A stretch of 64,000 nucleotides of DNA from Nematostella vectensis (lineage: Eukaryota; Cnidaria; Anthozoa; Actiniaria; Edwardsiidae): positions 15,744,442 to 15,808,441 of the forward strand of contig NC_064045.1 in the NCBI RefSeq assembly GCF_932526225.1. Direction: 5' to 3'. A model generated the notes under the pieces. That model was given only the letters and a program-made list of their open reading frames with translations, made no database searches and was not told where the DNA came from. Numbering within the stretch: the first letter of the stretch is position 1; the number at the start of each line of letters is the position of its first letter. Shown here piece by piece: positions 22,101 to 34,970 of this stretch. The position numbers and the translations under genes were made by a program.

Positions 22101-25100
22101 ATATAATTAAGTATCGATATTTAAAAAAAAAAATAAAGAAAAAAAAAATAGGCTATCAGCGGGAATCGAACCCGGGTCGCTGCGTTAGTAGTCAAGTGCC
22201 CGCAACGAAAGACTAACGTGGCATTGCTGAAGGGAATTGTAATGAAAATTACTTTTAATACTATTGGTATCGTAAACTATCCCAATCAAAGTCAACATCG
22301 GACTGGAGGTTACATTCGGGAAAAGCTTCAGGGTTACATTCGGGAATTTGTTTTACGAGTGTAACCTCCAAAAGGTTACAATCAATAATTTTTTTTCCGA
22401 ATGTAAATTCCAAAAAGTAACATTAGGAAAAATAAAACAGTATACTCGGAAAAAAAGGTATATCAATCTATCGAGCGCTATGCTCTTTGTTAGAATCTAC
22501 TTAATCAAGTTATCCAAGGAATCTAGTTAGTTCTTGTGTGCATAAAATATGTACAGGATCCTGATCAAAGCATGAGCACATCAAAGATGCTGAGAGTACA
22601 TAAAAATGTCCCTATACCTTCTTTTTATGTCATGACACACCAAGAACAGTATAATTAAGTATCGATATTTAAAAAAAATAAAATAAAGAAAAAAAATAGG
22701 CTATCAGCGGGAATCGAACCCGGGTCGCTGCGTTAGTAGTCAAGTGCCCGCAACGAAAGACTAACGTGGCATTGCTGAAGGGAATTGTAATGAAAATTAC
22801 TTTTAATACTATTGGTATCGTAAACTATCCCAAGCAAAGTCACCATCGGACTGGAGGTTACATTCGGGAAAAGCTTCAGGGTTACATTCGGGAATTTGTT
22901 TTACGAGTGTAACCTCCAAAAGGTTACAATCGATATTTTTTTTCCGAATGTAAATTCCAAAAAGTAACATTAGGAAAATAAAACAGTATACTCGGAAAAA
23001 AAGGTATATCAATCTATCGAGCGCTATGCTCTATTTTAGAATCTACTTAATCAAGTTATCAAAGGAATCTAGTTAGTTCTTGTGTGCATAAAATATGTAC
23101 AGGATCCTGAACAAAGCATGAGCACATCAAAGATGCTGAGAGTACATAAAAATGTCCCTATACCTTCTTTTTATGTCATGACACACCAAGAACAGTATAA
23201 TTAAGTATCGATATTTTAAAAAAAAATAAAGAAAAAAAAATAGGCTATCAGCGGGAATCGAACCCGGGTCGCTGCGTTAGTAGTCAAGTGCCCGCAACGA
23301 AAGACTAACGTGGCATTGCTGAAGGGAATTGTAATGAAAATTACTTTTAATACTATGGTATCGTAAACTATCCCAAGCAAAGTCACCATAGGACTGGAGG
23401 TTACATTCGGGAAAAGCTTCAGTGTTACATTCGGGACTTTGTTTTACGAGTGTAACCTCCAAAAGGTTACAATCGATAATTTTTTTTCCGAATGTAAATT
23501 CCAAAAAGTAACATTAGGAAAATAAAACAGTATACTCGGTAAAAAATTTATATCAATATATCGAGCGCTATGCTCTATGTTAGAATCTACTTAATCAAGT
23601 TATCCAAGGAATCTAGTTAGTTCTTGTGTGCATAAAATATGTACAGGATCCTGAACAAAGCATGAGCACATCAAAGATGCTGAGAGTACATAAAAATGTC
23701 CTTATACCTTCTTTTTATGTCATGACACACCAAGAACAGTATAATTAAGTATCGATATTTAAAAAAAAAAATAAAGAAAAAAAAGTAGGCTATCAGCGGG
23801 AATCGAACCCGGGTCGCTGCGTTAGTAGTCAAGTGCCCGCAACGAAAGACTAACGTGGCATTGCTGAAGGGAATTGTAATGAAAATTACTTTTAATACTA
23901 TTGGTATCGTAAACTATCCCAAGCAAAGTCACCATCGGACTGGAGGTTACATTCGGGAAAAGCTTCAGGGTTACATTCGGGAATTTGTTTTACGAGTGTA
24001 ACCTCCAAAAGGTTACAATCAATATTTTTTTTTCCGAATGTAAATTCCAAAAAGTAACATTAGGAAAAATAAAACAGTATACTCGGAAAAAAAGGTATAT
24101 CAATCTATCGAGCGCTATGCTCTATGTTAGAATCTACTTAATCAAGTTATCCAAGGAATCTAGTTAGTTCTTGTGTGCATAAAATATGTACAGGATCCTG
24201 AACAAAGCATTAGCATATCAAAGATGCTGAGAGTACATAAAAATGTCCCTATGCCTTCTTTTTATGTCATGACACACCAAGAACAGTATAATTAAGTATC
24301 GATATTTAAAAAAAAAATAAAGAAAAAAAAATAGGCTATCAGCGGGAATCGAACCCGGGTCGCTGCGGTAGTAGTCAAGTGCCCGCAACGAAAGACTAAC
24401 GTGGCATTGCTGAAGGGAATTGTAATGAAAATTACTTTTAATACTATTGGTATCGTAAACTATCCCAAGCAAAGTCACCATCGGACTGGAGGTTACATTC
24501 GGGAAAAGCTTTAGGGTTACATTCGGGAATTTGTTTTACGAGTGTAACCTCCAAAAGGTTACAATCGATAATTTTTTTTCCGAATGTAAATTCCAAAAAG
24601 TAACATTAGGAAAAATAAAACAGTATACTCGGAAAAAAAGGTATATCAATCTATCGAGCGCTATGCTCTATGTTAGAATCTACTTAATCAAGTTATCCAA
24701 GGAATCTAGTTAGTTCTTGTGTGCATAAAATATGTACAGGATCCTGGACAAAGCATGAGCACATCAAATATGCTGAGAGTACATAAAAATGTCCCTATAC
24801 CTTCTTTTTATGTCATGACACACCAAGAACAGTATAATTAAGTATCGATATTTAAAAAAAAAAATAAAGAAAAAAAAATAGGCTATCAGCGGGAATCGAA
24901 CCCGGGTCGTTTCGTTAGTAGTCAAGTGCCCGCAACGAAAGACTAACGTGGCATTGCTGAAGGGAATTGTAATGAAAATTACTTTTAATACTATTGGTAT
25001 CGTAAACTATCCCAAGCAAAGTCACCATCGGACTGGAGGTTACATTCGGGAAAAGCTTCAGGGTTACATTCGGGAATTTGTTTTACGAGTGTAACCTCCA

Positions 25101-27300
25101 AAAGGTTACAATCAATAATTTTTTTTCCGAATGTAAATTCCAAAAAGTAACATTAGGAAAATAAAACAGTATACTCGGTAAAAAAGGTATATCAATCTAT
25201 CGAGCGCTATGCTCTATGTTAGAATCTACTTAATCAAGTTATCCAAGAAATCTAGTTAGTTCTTGTGTGCATAAAATATGTACAGGATCCTGAACAAAGC
25301 ATGAGCACATCAAAGATGCTGAGAGTACATAAAATGTCCCTATACCTTCTTTTTATGTCATGACACACCAAGAACAGTATAATTAAGTATCGATATTTAA
25401 AAAAAATAAAGAAAAAAAATAGGCTTTCAGCGGGAATCGAACCCGGGTCGCTGCGGTAGTAGTCAAGTGCCCGCAACGAAAGACTAACGTTGAATTGCTG
25501 AAGGGAATTGTAATGAAAATTACTTTTAATACTATTGGTATCGTAAACTATCCCAAGCAAAGTCACCATCGGACTGGAGGTTACATTCGGGAAAAGCTTC
25601 AGGGTTACATTCGGGAATTTGTTTTACGAGTGTAACCTCTAAAAGGTTACAATCGATAATTTCTTTTCCGAATGTAAATTCCAAAAAGTAACATTAGGAA
25701 AATAAAACAGTATACTCGGAAAAAAAGGTATATCAATCTATCGAGCGCTATGCTCTATGTTAGAATCTACTTAATCAAGTTATCCAAGGAATCTAGTCAG
25801 GTCTTGTGTGCATAAAATATGTACAGGATCCTGAACAAAGCATGAGCACATCAAAGATGCTGAGAGTACATAAAAATGTCCCTATACCTTCTTTTTATGT
25901 CATGACACACCAAGAACAGTATAATTAAGTATCGATATTTTAAAAAAAAAAATAAAGAAAAAAAACTAGGCTATCAGCGGGAATCGAACCCGGGTCGCTG
26001 CGGTAGTAGTCAAGTGCCTGCAACGAAAGACTAACGTGGCATTGCTGAAGGGAATTGTAATGAAAATTACTTTTAATACTATTGGTATCGTAAACTATCC
26101 CAAGCAAAGTCACCATCGGACTGGAGGTTACATTCGGGAAAAGCTTTAGGGTTACATTCGGGAATTTGTTTTACGAGTGTAACCTCCAAAAGGTTACAAT
26201 CGATAATTTGTTTTCCGAATGTAAATTCCAAAAAGTAACATTAGGAAAAATAAAACAGTATTCTCGGAAAAAAAGGTATATCAATCTATCGAGCGCTATG
26301 CTCTATGTTAGAATCTACTTAATCAAGTTATCCAAGGAATCTAGTTAGTTCTTGTGTGCATAAAATATGTACAGGATCCTGAACAAAGCATGAGCACATC
26401 AAAGATGCTGAGAGTACATAAAAATGTCCCTATACCTTCTTTTTATGTCATGACACACCAAGAACAGTATAATTAAGTATCGATATTTTAAAAAAAAAAT
26501 AAAGAAAAAAACTAGGCTATCAGCGGGAATCGAACCCGGGTCGCTGCGGTAGTAGTCAAGTGCCCGCATCGAAAGACTAACGTGGCATTGCTGAAGGGAA
26601 TTGTAATGAAAATTACTTTTAATACTATTGGTATCGTGAACTATCCCAAGCAAAGTCACCATCGGACTGGAGGTTACATTCGGGAAAAGCTTTAGGGTTA
26701 CATTCGGGAATTTGTTTTACGAGTGTAACCTCCAAAAGGTTACAATCGATAATTTGTTTTCCGAATGTAAATTTCAAAAAGTAACATTAGGAAAAATAAA
26801 ACAGTATACTCGGAAAAAAAGGTATATCAATCTATCGAGCGCTATGCTCTATGTTAGAATCTACTTAATCAAGTTATCCAAGGAATCTAGTTAGTTCTTG
26901 TGTGCATAAAATGTGTACAGGATCCTGAACAAAGCATGAGCACATCAAAGATGCTGAGAGTACATCAAAATGTCCCTATACCTTCTTTTTATGTCATGAC
27001 ACACCAAGAACAGTATAATTAAGTATCGATATTTAAAAAAAAAAATAAAGAAAAAAAAATAGGCTATCAGCGGGAATCGAACCCGGGTCGCTGCGTTAGT
27101 AGTCAAGTGCCCGCAACGAAAGACTAACGTGGCATTGCTGAAGGGAATTGTAATGAAAATTACTTTTAATACTATTGGTATCGTAAACTATCCCAAGCAA
27201 AGTCACCATCGGACTGGAGGTTACATTCGGGAAAAGCTTCAGGGTTACATTCGGGAATTTGTTTTACGAGTGTAACCTCCAAAAGGTTACAATCGATAAT
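21853..27300 (+). repeat. Third copy of the 1-7.3 kb block, without the tetramer doubling
   Basis: Colinear with 1-2.4 kb at offset 21853 and with 4.5-7.3 kb at offset 19676. The difference of 2177 bp is four monomers, which is the tandem tetramer doubling seen only in the left copy. Shared marks include GCATTAGCATATC (24206), CCTGGACAAAGC (24745), CAAGAAATCTAG (near 25246), GATAATTTCTTTTCC (near 25656) and TAGTCAGGTCTTG (25794). Confidence 0.8.
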
Positions 27301-29700
27301 TTGTTTTCCGAATGTAAATTCCAAAAAGTAACATTAGGAAAATAAAACAGTATACTCGGAAAAAAAGGTATATCAATCTATCGAGCGCTATGCTCTATGT
27401 TAGAATCTACTTAATCAAGTTATCCAAGGAATCTAGTCAGGTCTTGTGCGCATAAAATATGTACAGGATCCTGAACAAAGCATGAGCACATCAAAGATGC
27501 TGAGAGTACATAAAAATGTCCCTATACCTTCTTTTTATGTCATGACACACCAAGAACAGTATAATTAAGTATCGATATTTAAAAAAAAAATAAAGAAAAA
27601 AAAATAGGCTATCAGCGGGAATCGAACCCGGGTCGCTGCGGTAGTAGTCAAGTGCCCGCAACGAAAGACTAACGTGGCATTGCTGAAGGGAATTGTAATG
27701 AAAATTACTTTTAATACTATTGGTATCGTAAACTATCCCAAGCAAAGTCAACATCGGACTGGAGGTTACATTCGGGAAAAGCTTCAGGGTTACATTCGGG
27801 AATTTGTTTTACGAGTGTAACCTCCAAAATGTTACAATCAATAATTTTTTTTTCCGAATGTAAATTCCAAAAAGTAACATTAGGAAAAATAACACAGTAT
27901 ACTTGGAAAAAAAGGTATATCAATCTATCGAGCGCTATGCTCTATGTTAGAATCTACTTAATCAAGTTATCCAAGGAATCTAGTTAGTTCTTGTGCGCAT
28001 AAAATATGTACAGGATCCTGAACAAAGCATGAGCACATCAAAGATGCTGAGAGTACATAAAAATGTCCCTATACATTCTTTTTATGTCATGACACACCAA
28101 GAACAGTATAATTAAGTATCGATATTTAAAAAAAAATAAAGAAAAAAAATAGGCTATCAGCGGGAATCGAACCCGGGTCGCTGCGGTAGTAGTCAAGTGC
28201 CCGCAACGAAAGACTAACGTGGCATTGCTGAAGGGAATTGTAATGAAAATTACTTTTAATAATATTGATATCGTAAACTATCCCAAGCAAAGTCACCATC
28301 GGACTGGAGGTTACATTCGGGAAAAGCTTTAGGGTTACATTCGGGAATTTGTTTTACGAGTGTAACCTCCAAAAGGTTACAATCGATATTTTTTTTCCGA
28401 ATGTAAATTCCAAAAAGTAACATTAGGAAAAATAAAACAGTATACTAGGAAAAAAAGGTATATCAGTCTATCGAGCGCTATGCTCTATGTTAGAATCTAC
28501 TTAATCAAGTTATCCGAGGAATCTAGTTAGTTTATGTGTGCATAAAATATGTACAGGATCCTGAACAAAGCATGAGCACATCAAAGATGCTGAGAATACA
28601 TTAAAATGTCCCTATACCTTCTTTTTATGTCATGACACACCAAGAACAGTATAATTAAGTATCGATATTTAAAAAAAAAAATAAAGAAAAAAAATAGGCT
28701 ATCAGCGGGAATCGAACCCGGGTCGTTGCGTTAGTAGTCAAGTGCCCGCAACGAAAGACTAACGTTTCATTGCTGAAGGGAATCGTAATGAAAATTACTT
28801 TTAATACTATTGGTATCGTAAACTATCCCAAGCAAAGTCAACATCGGACTGGAGGTTGCATTCGGGAAAAGCTTCAGGGTTACATTCGGGAATTTGTTTT
28901 ACGAGTGTAACCTCCAAAAGGTTACAATCGATAATTTTTTTTCCGAATGTAAATTCCAAAAAGTAACATTAGGAAAAATAAAACAGTATACTCGGAAAAA
29001 AGGTATATCAATCTATCGAGCGCTATGCTCTATGTTAGAATCTACTTAATCAAGTTATCCAAGGAATCTAGTTAGTTCTTGTGCGCATAAAATATGTACA
29101 GGATCCTGAACAAAGCATGAGCACATCAAAGATGCTGAGAGTACATAAAAATGTCCCTATACCTTCTTTTTATGTCATGACACACCAAGAACAGTATAAT
29201 TAAGTATCGATATTTAAAAAAAAAATAAAGAAAAAAAAATAGGCTATCAGCGGGAATCGAACCCGGGTCGCTGCGGTAGTAGTCAAGTGCCCGCAACGAA
29301 AGACTAACGTGGCATTGCTGAAGGGAATTGTAATGAAAATTACTTTTAATACTATTGGTATCGTAAACTATCCCAAGCAAAGTCACCATCGGACTGGAGG
29401 TTACATTCGGGAAAAGCTTTAGGGTTACATTCGGGAATTTGTTTTACGAGTGTAACCTCCAAAAGGTTACAATCGATAATTTTTTTTTCCGAATGTAAAT
29501 TCCAAAAAGTAACATTAGGAAAAATAAAACAGTATACTCGGAAAAAAATGTATATCAATCTATCGAGCGCTATGCTCTATGTTAGAATCTACTTAATCAA
29601 GTTATCAAAGGAATCTAGTTAGTTCTTGTGTGCATAAAATATGTACTGGATCCTGAACAAAGCATGAGCACATCAAAGATGCTGAGAATACATCAAAATG
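26000..29700 (+). repeat. Block colinear with 35.4-38.5 kb
   Basis: GTATTCTCGG (near 26261 and 36090), ATACATTCTT (28071, 36809), TATACTAGG (near 28441 and 37180), ATCAGTCTATCG (near 28463 and 37201), TTATCCGAGG, GTTTATGTGTG, ACGTTTCATTG (28763, 37501) and GGTTGCATTCGGG (28855, 37592) recur in order. The offset is 9829 bp at the left end and 8738 bp further right, so about two monomers are missing from the right copy. Confidence 0.8.
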
Positions 29701-31199
29701 TCCCTATACCTTCTTTTTATGTCATGACAAACCAAGAACAGTATAATTAAGTATCGATATTTAAAAAAAAAAAATAAAGAAAAAAAAATAGGCTATCAGC
29801 GGGAATAGAACCCGGGTCGCTGCGTTAGTAGTCAAGTGCCCGCAACGAAAGACTAACGTGGCATTGCTGAAGGGAATTGTAATGAAAACTACTTTTTAAT
29901 ACTATTGGTATCGTAAACTATCCCAAGCAAAGTCACCATCGGACTGGAGGTTACATTCGGGAAAAGCTTCAGGGTTACATTCGGGAATTTGTTTTACGAG
30001 TGTAACCTCCAAAAGGTTACAATCAATAATTTTTTTCCGAATGTAAATTCCAAAAAGTAACATTAGGAAAAATAAAACAGTATACTCGGAAAAAAAAGTA
30101 TATCAATCTATCGAGCGCTATGCTCTATGTTAGAATCTACTTAATCAAGTTTTCCAAGGAATCTAGTTAGTTCTTGTGTGCATAAAATATTTACAGGATC
30201 CTGAACAAAGCATGAGCACATCAAAGATGCTGAGAGTACATAAAAATGTCCCTATACCTTCTTTTTATGTCATGACACACCAAGAACAGTATAATTAAGT
30301 ATCGCTATTTAAAAAAAAATAAAGAAAAAAATAGGCTATCAGCGGGAATCGAACCCGGGTCGCTGCGGTAGTAGTCAAGTGCCCGCAACGAAAGACTAAC
30401 GTGGCATTGCTGAAGGGAATTGTAATGAAAATTACTTTTAATACTATTGGTATCGTAAACTATCCCAAGCAAAGTCACCATCGGATTGGAGGTTACATTC
30501 GGGAAAAGCTTAAGGGTTACATTCGGGACTTTGTTTTACGAGTGTGACCTCCAAAAGGTTACAATCAATAATTTTTTTCCGAATGTAAATTCCAAAAAGT
30601 AACATTAGGAAAAATAAAACAGTATACTCGGAAAAAAAGGTATATCAATCTATCGAGCGCTATGCTCTATGTTAGAATCTACTTAATCAAGTTTTCCAAG
30701 GAATCTAGTTAGTTCTTGTGTGCATAAAATATGTACAGGATCCTGAACAAAGCATGAGCACATCAAAGATGCTGAGAGTACATAAAAATGTCCCTATACC
30801 TTCTTTTTATGTCATGACACACCAAGAACAGTATAATTAAGTATCGATATTTAAAAAAAAATAATAAAGAAAAACAAAATAGGCTATCAGCGGGAATCGA
30901 ACCCGGGTCGCTGCGTTAGTAGTCAAGTGCCCGCAACGAAAGACTAACGTGGCATTGATGAAGGGAATCGTAATGAAAATTACTTTTAATACTATTGGTA
31001 TCGTAAACTATCCCAAGCAAAGTCACCATCGGACTGGAGGTTACATTCGGGAAAAGCTTTAGGGTTACATTCGGGAATTTGTTTTACGAGTGTAACCTCC
31101 AAAAGGTTACAATCGATAATTTTTTTTCCGAATGTAAATTCCAAAAAGTAACATTAGGAAAAATAAAACAGTATACTCGGAAAAAAGGTATATCAATCT

Positions 31200-34100
31200 A
31201 TCGAGCGCTATGCTCTATTTTAGAATCTACTTAATCAAGTTATCCAAGGAATCTAGTTAGTTCTTGTGTGCATAAAATATGTACAGGATCCGGAACAAAG
31301 CATGAGCACATCAAAGATGCTGAGAGTACATCAAAATGTCCCTATACCTTCTTTTTATGTCATGACACACCAAGAACAGTATAATTAAGTATCGATATTT
31401 AAAAAAAAAAATAAAGAAAAAAAAAATAGGCTATCAGCGGGAATCGAACCCGGGTCGTTGCGTTTGTAGTCAAGTGCCCGCAACGAAAGACTAACGTGGC
31501 ATTGCTGAAGGGAATAGTAATGAAAATTACTTTTAATACTATTGGTATCGTAAACTATCCCAAGCAAAGTCAACATCGGACTGGAGGTTACATTCGGGAA
31601 AAGCTTCAGGGTTACATTCGGGAATTTGTTTTACGAGTGTAACCTCCAAAAGGTTACAATCAATAATTTTTTTTCCGAATGTAAATTCCAAAAAGTAACA
31701 TTAGGAAAAATAAAACAGTATACTCGGAAAAAAAGGTATATCAATCTATCGAGCGCTATGCTCTATGTTAGAATCTACTTAATCAAGTTATCCAAGGAAT
31801 CTAGTTAGTTCTTGTGCGCATAAAATATGTACAGGATCCTGAACAAAGCATGAGCACATCAAAGATGCTGAGAGTACATAAAAATGTCCCTATACCTTCT
31901 TTTTATGTCATGACACACCAAGAACAGTATAATTAAGTATCGATATTTAAAAAAAAAATAAAGAAAAAAAAAATAGGCTATCAGCGGGAATCGAACCCGG
32001 GTCGCTGCGTTAGTAGTCAAGTGCCCGCAACGAAAGACTAACGTGGCATTGCTGAAGGGAATTGTAATGAAAATTACTTTTAATACTATTGGTATCGTAA
32101 ACTATCCCAAGCAAAGTCACCATCGGACTGGAGGTTATATTCGGGAAAAGCTTTAGGGTTACATTCGGGAATTTGTTTTACGAGTGTAACCTCCAAAAGG
32201 TTACAATCGATAATTTTTTTTTTTTCCGAATGTAAATTCCAAAAAGTAACATTAGGAAAAATAAAACAGTATACTCGGAAAAAAAGGTATATCAATCTAT
32301 CGAGCGCTATGCTCTATGTTAGAATCTACTTAATCAAGTTATCCAAGGAATCTAGTTAGTTCTTGTGTGCATAAAATATGTACAGGATCCTGAACAAAGC
32401 ATGAGCACATTAAAGATGCTGAGAGTACATAAAAATGTCCCTATACCTTCTTTTTATGTCATGACACACCAAGATCAGTATAATTAAGTATCGATATTTA
32501 AAAAAAAATAAAGAAAAAAAAATAGGGTATCAGCGGGAATCGAACCCGGGTAGCTGCGTTAGTAGTCAAGTGCCCGCAACGAAAGACTAACGTGGCATTG
32601 CTGAAGGGAATTGTAATGAAAATTACTTTTAATACTATTGGTATCGTAAACTATCCCAAGCAAAGTCACCATCGGACTGGAGGTTACATTCGGGAAAAGC
32701 TTTAGGGTTACATTCGGGAATTTGTTTTACGAGTGTAACCTCCAAAAGGTTACAATCTATAATTTTTTTCCGAATGTAAATTCCAAAAAGTAACATTAGG
32801 AAAAATAAAACAGTATACTCGGAAAAAAAGGTATATCAATCTATCGAGCGCTATGCTCTTTGTTAGAATCTACTTAATCAAGTTATCCAATTAATCTAGT
32901 TAGTTCTTGTGTGCATAAAATATGTACAGGATCCTGATCAAAGCATGAGCACATCAAAGATGCTGAGAGTACATAAAAATGTCCCTATACCTTCTTTTTA
33001 TGTCATGACCCACCAAGAACAGTATAATTAAGTATCGATATTTAAAAAAAATAAAATAAAGAAAAAAAATAGGCTATCAGCGGGAATCGAACCTTGGTCG
33101 CTGCGTTAGTAGTCAAGTGCCCGCAACGAAAGACTAACGTGGCATTGCTGAAGGGAATTGTAATGAAAATTACTTTTAATACTATTGGTATCGTAAACTA
33201 TCCCAAGCAAAGTCACCATCGGACTGGAGGTTACATTCGGGAAAAGCTTCAGGGTTACATACGGGAATTTGTTTTACGAGTGTAACCTCCAAAAGGTTAC
33301 AATCGATATTTTTTTTCCGAATGTAAATTCAAAAAAGTAACATTAGGAAAATAAAACAGTATACTCGGAAAAAAAGGTATATCAATCTATCGAGCGCTAT
33401 GCTCTATTTTAGAATCTACTTAATCAAGTTATCAAAGGAATCTAGTTAGTTCTTGTGTGCATAAAATATGTACAGGATCCTGAACAAAGCATGAGCACAT
33501 CAAAGATGCTGAGAGTACATAAAAATGTCCCTATACCTTCTTTTTATGTCATGACACACCAAGAACAGTATAATTAAGTATCGATATTTAAAAAAAAAAT
33601 AAAGAAAAAAAAATAGGCTATCAGCGGGAATCGAACCCGGGTCGCTGCGTTAGTAGTCAAGTGCCCGCAACGAAAGACTAACGTGGCATTGCTGAAGTGT
33701 ATTGTAATGAAAATTACTTTTAATACTATGGTATCGTAAACTATCCCAAGCAAAGTCACCATAGGACTGGAGGTTACATTCGGGAAAAGCTTCAGTGTTA
33801 CATTCGGGACTTTGTTTTACGAGTGTAACCTCCAAAAGGTTACAATCGATAATTTTTTTTCCGAATGTAAATTCCAAAAAGTAACATTAGGAAAATAAAA
33901 CAGTATACTCGGTAAAAAAGGTATATCAATCTATCGAGCGCTATGCTCTATGTTAGAATCTACTTAATCAAGTTATCCAAGGAATCTAGTTAGTTCTTGT
34001 GTGTATAAAATATGTACAGGATCCTGAACAAAGCATGAGCACATCAAAGATGCTGAGAGTACATAAAAATGTCCCTATACCTTCTTTTTATGTCATGACA

Positions 34101-34970
34101 CACCAAGAACAGTATAATTAAGTATCGATATTTAAAAAAAAAAATAAAGAAAAAAAAGTAGGCTATCAGCGGGAATCGAACCCGGGTCGCTGCGTTAGTA
34201 GTCAAGTGCCCGCAACAAAAGACTAACGTGGCATTGCTGAAGGGAATTGTAATGAAAATTACTTTTAATACTATTGGTATCGTAAACTATCCCAAGCAAA
34301 GTTACCATCGGACTGGAGGTTACATTCGGGAAAAGCTTCAGGGTTACATTCGGGAATTTGTTTTACGAGTGTAACCTCCAAAAGGTTACAATCGATATTT
34401 TTTTTCCGAATGTAAATTCCAAAAAGTAACATTAGGAAAATAAAACAGTATACTCGGAAAAAAAGGTATATCAATCTATCGAGCGCTATGCTCTATTTTA
34501 GAATCTACTTAATCAAGTTATCAAAGGAATCTAGTTAGTTCTTGTGTGCATAAAATATGTACAGGATCCTGAACAAAGCATGAGCACATCAAAGATGCTG
34601 AGAGTACATAAAAATGTCCCTATACCTTCTTTTTATGTCATGACACACCAAGAACAGTATAATTAAGTATCGATATTTAAAAAAAAAATAAAGAAAAAAA
34701 ATAGGCTATCAGCGGGAATCGAACCCGGGTCGCTGCGTTAGTAGTCAAGTGCCCGCAACGAAAGACTAACGTGGCATTGCTGAAGTGTATTGTAATGAAA
34801 ATTACTTTTAATACTATGGTATCGTAAACTATCCCAAGCAAAGTCACCATAGGACTGGAGGTTACATTCGGGAAAAGCTTCAGTGTTACATTCGGGACTT
34901 TGTTTTACGAGTGTAACCTCCAAAAGGTTACAATCGATAATTTTTTTTCCGAATGTAAATTCCAAAAAGT
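31200..34970 (+). repeat. Monomers shared with 47.6-49.1 and 53.6-57.4 kb
   Basis: GGATCCGG with CGTTTGTAGTC (31463, 47855, 53869) and TAGGGTATCAGCG (near 32523, 48912, 54927) mark the left part. CCAATTAATCTAG (near 32888, 55292), AATCGAACCTTGG (33087, 55493) and CTGAAGTGTATTG (33694, 34784; 56102, 57192) mark the right part, which aligns with 54.9-57.4 kb at an offset of 22406 bp (41 monomers). Confidence 0.8.
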
